Source: Brumimicrobium sp033722555
GTDB taxonomy: Bacteria; Bacteroidota; Bacteroidia; Flavobacteriales_D; Crocinitomicaceae
NCBI GenBank assembly: GCA_033722555.1
Contig: JAWVYS010000014.1
Location: forward strand, 1 to 64,000
Direction of reading: 5' to 3'
Length of the DNA stretch: 64,000 nucleotides
Shown here: piece by piece, positions 60,200-64,000 of the stretch
How positions within the stretch are numbered: the stretch's first letter is position 1
Layout of the letters: every line of letters begins with the position of its first letter
Translations under genes and position numbers: made by a program
The notes under the pieces: generated by a model
Told to the model about the DNA's origin: nothing
What the model saw: only the letters and a program-made list of their open reading frames with translations
Database searches by the model: none

Positions 60200-62161
60200 A
60201 TGAAAAAACAAAATCTAAGTCACAAACTTATACGGGATCATTTGATAGAAGGAGAAATGGTTCCCGGAAAAGAAATAGGAATTCGCATTGATCAGGTATT
60301 GCAGCAGGATGCCACAGGAACTATGGCGATGCTCGCCCTGGAGGCAATGGAAATAGATAGAGTTAAAGCAGATGTAGCCGTTCAGTACGTTGATCATAAT
60401 CTCATGCAGACGGATTATAAAAACATGGATGATCATATATTCTTACAGTCAGCAGCGAAAAAATTCGGCTACTGGTTCAGTCGTTCGGGAAACGGGATCA
60501 GTCACGTGGTGCACATGGAAAAATTCGGGAAGCCGGGGAAAACTTTACTGGGTTCGGACAGCCATACTCCGGCAGGAGGAGGACTCGGAATGCTCGCCAT
60601 CGGCACAGGGGGACTTGACGTAGCTCTTGCTGCAGCCGGGGAACCGTACTATTTTAAAATGCCTAAAGTGATGGGAATTAAATTGACCGGAAAGCCATCG
60701 GACTGGGTGAGTGCAAAAGATGTTGTTCTGGAAATGCTCAGAAGACATGATGTGTCCGGAGGTACCGGGTATATTCTGGAATATTACGGTCCTGGTGTTA
60801 AGAACTTAAGTACCTGGGACAGACATGTCATAGCCAATATGGGAACCGAGCTCGGAGCCACATCCACCGTTTTTCCTTCTGATGAAATTACGAAAGCTTT
60901 CTTGAAACAGCAAGGAAGAGAGGATGACTGGGAAGAATGGCATGCTGATGAGGGAGCTGAGTATGATGCTCATGAAGAAATTGATCTAAGCAAAGTTGTG
61001 CCGCTAATTGCTTTACCAAGTAGTCCCGGAAAAATAAAAAGAGTTAGCGAAGTAGCGGGAAAAGAGATCAGTCAGGTGGTTATTGGTTCCTCCGCGAATC
61101 CGGGATTACGGGATTTTTGGATAGTATCTGAAATTGTGAAGGACAAATTCGCCGTTCCAAATGTTTCTTTTGATGTAAATCCTTCGTCGCGACAGGTTTT
61201 GGCAAATTTGACAAAGATGAGTGCCCTCGGATCTTTAATAAGCGCTGGTGCCCGTATCCATCAGTCCGGATGTATGGGGTGCATCGGAATGGGACAGGCT
61301 CCCTCATCTGATTCCATCAGTATGAGAACAATGCCGCGGAATTTCCCCGGAAGATCGGGTACAGAGGACGATAAGGTATATTTATGCAGTCCGGAAACAG
61401 CAGCGGCTTCTGTTCTTACAGGAAAAATAACAGATCCCCGGGAATTAGAGGAAATTTTTGATATGAACTATCCTCAGTGGAAAGAACCGGAAGAGCTGGC
61501 AATACCTGAAAAAATGATGGCTCAACCGGAGGAACTTGATAAAGTAAAACTCATCAAAGGACCAAACATTCAGTCCCTCGAAGAATTTGAGGAGCTACCG
61601 GATCGAATAGAAGCGAAAATATTACTGAAGATGGGAGATAATATTTCTACAGACGAAATCCTGAAAGCGGGTAGTGTCGTTCTTCCGCTTCGCTCCAACA
61701 TTCCGGAGATCAGTAAATATACTTATCAGGTGATTGATGATTCATTTTATGACAGAGCACAAGCATACGGTAAGGATTTCTGTGTAATTGCAGGAGAAAA
61801 TTACGCCCAGGGATCGAGTCGCGAACACGCCGCTATTGCTCCGAGATATTTGGGGCAAAAGTTTACCATTGCCAAATCGTATGCGCGAATCGGCTGGCAA
61901 AACCTGATCAATTTTGGAATGATACCGTTCGAATTCGTGAATGAAGATGATCTGGATAAACTTGAGCAGGGTGATGTGCTTATTCTGGAAGATCTCCGGG
62001 AGAAGATTAGGAATAAAGAGGCTGTAACTGCACAAGTGAAAAACAAGGAGATTGAGATTCCATTATCGTATTCAGTCAGTGATCGACAGGTCAAGGTATT
62101 ACTAAACGGGGGTTATATCAACCTTAAAAAAGCGATGGAAGCAGTAGAGGATAACTCATAG
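60200..62161 (+). CDS. Aconitate hydratase, monomeric ~650-aa type
   Basis: 653 aa. Converts citrate to isocitrate in the TCA cycle, complementing icd at 10.2 kb. Conserved: QYVDHNLMQTD, GSDSHTPAGGG (119-127), the cluster cysteines Cys358 and Cys361 in SGCMGCIGMG, and the swivel domain with GENYAQGSSREHAA and AKSYARIGWQNLINFGMIP. The canonical first cluster ligand is normally the Cys of GSCTN; here the sequence is GSSAN (Ser297, Ser298). The enzyme may ligate the cluster in another way (Cys396 is nearby in sequence), or the family branch may differ. Isopropylmalate isomerase is less likely given the length and domain order. Confidence 0.88.
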   Translation: MKKQNLSHKLIRDHLIEGEMVPGKEIGIRIDQVLQQDATGTMAMLALEAMEIDRVKADVAVQYVDHNLMQTDYKNMDDHIFLQSAAKKFGYWFSRSGNGISHVVHMEKFGKPGKTLLGSDSHTPAGGGLGMLAIGTGGLDVALAAAGEPYYFKMPKVMGIKLTGKPSDWVSAKDVVLEMLRRHDVSGGTGYILEYYGPGVKNLSTWDRHVIANMGTELGATSTVFPSDEITKAFLKQQGREDDWEEWHADEGAEYDAHEEIDLSKVVPLIALPSSPGKIKRVSEVAGKEISQVVIGSSANPGLRDFWIVSEIVKDKFAVPNVSFDVNPSSRQVLANLTKMSALGSLISAGARIHQSGCMGCIGMGQAPSSDSISMRTMPRNFPGRSGTEDDKVYLCSPETAAASVLTGKITDPRELEEIFDMNYPQWKEPEELAIPEKMMAQPEELDKVKLIKGPNIQSLEEFEELPDRIEAKILLKMGDNISTDEILKAGSVVLPLRSNIPEISKYTYQVIDDSFYDRAQAYGKDFCVIAGENYAQGSSREHAAIAPRYLGQKFTIAKSYARIGWQNLINFGMIPFEFVNEDDLDKLEQGDVLILEDLREKIRNKEAVTAQVKNKEIEIPLSYSVSDRQVKVLLNGGYINLKKAMEAVEDNS

Positions 62162-62233
62162 CTTCAAGCCATTCTCTTAGTGACAATGCCGGAAAGACAA
62201 TTTAGGGAATTGTTGAAACAAATATAGATTCAA

Positions 62234-64000
62234 TCAGATCCTTTTACTCCTCAGTCTCAAAGCATTTGCTATCACCGATACAGAACTGAAACTCATGGCA
62301 AGTGCAGCGATCATAGGCGAGAGGAGGACACCAAAGAACGGGTAAAGTATCCCTGCAGCAAGTGGAACACCTACGGTATTATAGATCATTGCGAAAAACA
62401 GGTTCTGTCTGATATTAACCATCGTATAATGACTGAGGTTCCACGCTTTTTCTATTCCCTTGAGATCCCCTTTAATCAATGTTACGGAGGCACTTTCTAT
62501 GGCGACGTCTGTACCGGTTCCCATCGCGATGCCGATGTCGCTCTTGGCTAATGCAGGAGCATCGTTTATACCGTCACCGGCCATGGTAACAACTTCCCCG
62601 GTCTCCTGTAGCCTTTGCACCTCTTTCAATTTTTCCTGGGGTAGAACTCCTGCTTTGAAATTATCAAGACCAAGTTCGGATGCCACGGCCTTCGCGGTAT
62701 CGTGATTATCCCCGGTCAGCATTAACACTTGGATCCCTTTTTGTTTAAGTGCATGAACGGCTTCTTTACTGCTCTTTTTTATTTTATCTCCGATAACCAC
62801 AAACCCTTTCACCTCGGAGTTTACAGAAAGAAATGAAACCGTTTTACCTTTTTTCTGATACAATTTAGCTTCATCCAATATTTCCTCAGTAAGTGCTGCG
62901 CCTGCGTGTTCCATCATGGCAGGATTTCCTAAAGCTATTCGTTTTCCTTCAACCATGCCTTCCACACCCTTTCCCGTCACAGCCGAGAATTTTTCACACG
63001 CCAAGGATTTTACTTCGTTTTCTCTTGCATATTTAACAGTTGCCTCAGCGAGTGGGTGCTCACTATTCTCGTTAAGCGAAACAATGTATTTTATCACATC
63101 CTTTTCGCTTAGTTCCGAACCTGATGAGTAAATTCCTTCTACAGACGGTTTTCCCTCAGTCAGTGTACCTGTTTTATCAACAATAAGCGTAGTAACCTTT
63201 TGTAATTTTTCCAAAGCTTCTGCATTTCTTACAAGAACCCCGTTTTGAGCTCCTTTACCCACTGCCACCATCACAGACATGGGAGTGGCCAGCCCAAGTG
63301 CACAGGGACAAGCAATAATTAGCACAGCTATTGCATTGATCAATGCGTAAACGTAGCGGGGTTCAGGTCCAAAGATTGACCAGATTATAAAAGTTATTAC
63401 GGCAATCAAAACAACAGCAGGAACGAAATAGGCGGATACCTTGTCTGCCAGATTCTGAATAGGAGCGCGACTTCTACTGGCCTCATTAACCAATTGAATG
63501 ATCTGAGAAAGCAGGGTCTCGCTACCGATTTTTTCCGCTTTCATTAAAAAACTCCTGTTTCCGTTGATGGTACCTCCGGACACTTTATCGCCTTTTCTTT
63601 TGGTAACCGGAATCGGTTCACCGGTAATCATAGATTCGTCAACATCAGATTCCCCTTCGATGACCGAACCATCTACGGGAATTTTCTCTCCCGGCTTAAC
63701 CTTCAGTATATCTCCCAGATCTATCTTGTCTATGCTTACCTCTTTTTCTTCCCCATCAATAATTTTCACTGCTTTATTGGGTGCCAGCCGAAGTAATTCC
63801 TTGACTGCGGAATTCGTCTTACTATGTGCTTTAGCCTCCAGTAATTGACCGAGTAAAACAAGCGTAAGAATCACAGTGGCCGCTTCAAAATACACATGTA
63901 CATTTCCCGAATGAGATTTGAATTGATCCGGAAAAAATCCCGGGAACAAGATTGCAAAAAGACTGAAAGTCCATGCTACTCCGGCACCTATACCGATAAG
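62234..64000 (-). CDS. copA: Copper-translocating P-type ATPase, 5' end beyond the window
   Basis: C-terminal ~588 residues; the frame is still open at the window edge (LIGIGAGVAWTFSLFAILFPGFFPDQF), so N-terminal metal-binding domains and the first membrane helices are missing from view. The actuator TGEPIPV, the membrane ion-binding CPC (IACPCALGLATPMS), phosphorylation DKTGTLTEG, SEHPLAEA with the nucleotide-binding His-Pro, and the hinge GDGINDAPAL are all there. CPC marks a P1B-1 type exporter of Cu+ (or Ag+). Convergent with acn, 72 bp apart. Confidence 0.95.
   Translation of the reverse strand, partial: LIGIGAGVAWTFSLFAILFPGFFPDQFKSHSGNVHVYFEAATVILTLVLLGQLLEAKAHSKTNSAVKELLRLAPNKAVKIIDGEEKEVSIDKIDLGDILKVKPGEKIPVDGSVIEGESDVDESMITGEPIPVTKRKGDKVSGGTINGNRSFLMKAEKIGSETLLSQIIQLVNEASRSRAPIQNLADKVSAYFVPAVVLIAVITFIIWSIFGPEPRYVYALINAIAVLIIACPCALGLATPMSVMVAVGKGAQNGVLVRNAEALEKLQKVTTLIVDKTGTLTEGKPSVEGIYSSGSELSEKDVIKYIVSLNENSEHPLAEATVKYARENEVKSLACEKFSAVTGKGVEGMVEGKRIALGNPAMMEHAGAALTEEILDEAKLYQKKGKTVSFLSVNSEVKGFVVIGDKIKKSSKEAVHALKQKGIQVLMLTGDNHDTAKAVASELGLDNFKAGVLPQEKLKEVQRLQETGEVVTMAGDGINDAPALAKSDIGIAMGTGTDVAIESASVTLIKGDLKGIEKAWNLSHYTMVNIRQNLFFAMIYNTVGVPLAAGILYPFFGVLLSPMIAALAMSFSSVSVIANALRLRSKRI

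Noticed and set aside
1..64000. tRNA or rRNA genes
   Set aside because: I looked in the longer intergenic gaps and saw no cloverleaf-like or CCA-ending sequence that I could support.

Overview
The window looks like a chromosomal segment of a Bacteroidota bacterium, most likely in the order Flavobacteriales. The evidence is a type IX secretion (T9SS) type B C-terminal sorting domain on a PKD-repeat adhesin, many outer-membrane beta-barrel and lipoprotein genes, promoters of the Bacteroidota form TTTG-N19/20-TAnnTTTG, a very long signal peptidase I, and the gene order parA-parB-DUF5683-dapB-lepB-wbqC. Most of the window is compact housekeeping DNA. There is no rRNA, tRNA, CRISPR array, transposase or prophage that I can see.

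Layout. 0-4.5 kb is the most irregular part: a di-iron hydroxylase, an AT-rich S37-type peptidase gene flanked by two ~127-bp direct repeats, a protein of unknown function whose 3' end forms one of those repeats, a ~425-bp tandem-repeat array, and a small lipoprotein. 4.8-11.7 kb carries catalase-peroxidase KatG, an orphan T9SS-tail-like fragment, a porin-like barrel, a lipoprotein and NADP-type isocitrate dehydrogenase. 11.8-19.6 kb has an M61 peptidase, the biotin genes bioF and bioB, a barrel protein and an AsmA-like protein. 19.7-25.6 kb is the minus-strand chromosome-partition/cell-envelope operon, followed by a candidate ~70-nt small RNA with its own promoter and terminator. 25.7-36.3 kb has a PUR-type DUF3276 protein, a VanX-like lipoprotein, two unusual proteins (one a 632-aa PLP enzyme), a cation exchanger, a frameshifted GreA/GreB-family gene, rpe, an L,D-transpeptidase, a rhomboid, an aminotransferase IV and an FMN reductase.

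36.4-47.4 kb holds ettA, pepD, a DUF3820 protein, the T9SS adhesin with a small secreted partner, an acetyltransferase/S9 peptidase pair, and three proteins I do not recognise. 47.7-64 kb has an XRE regulator, mnmA, a carboxypeptidase-regulatory-like protein, an RRM RNA-binding protein, a LytTR two-component pair, a MarR regulator next to an outer-membrane receptor-like barrel, a lysine/alanine-dehydrogenase-like enzyme, a vWA membrane protein, MscS, an aconitase and the cut-off CopA copper ATPase.

Pathways represented: the TCA cycle (icd, acn), biotin synthesis (bioF, bioB), lysine/peptidoglycan precursor synthesis (dapB) and peptidoglycan remodelling (L,D-transpeptidase, VanX-like), translation and tRNA modification (ettA, mnmA), peroxide defence (katG), copper export (copA) and envelope biogenesis. 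I found no complete new multi-gene system. The best leads are the candidate small RNA at about 19.7 kb, the 21/43-bp repeat array at 3.7-4.1 kb with its neighbouring duplicated gene tail, and the unusual PLP-fold protein at 28-30 kb.
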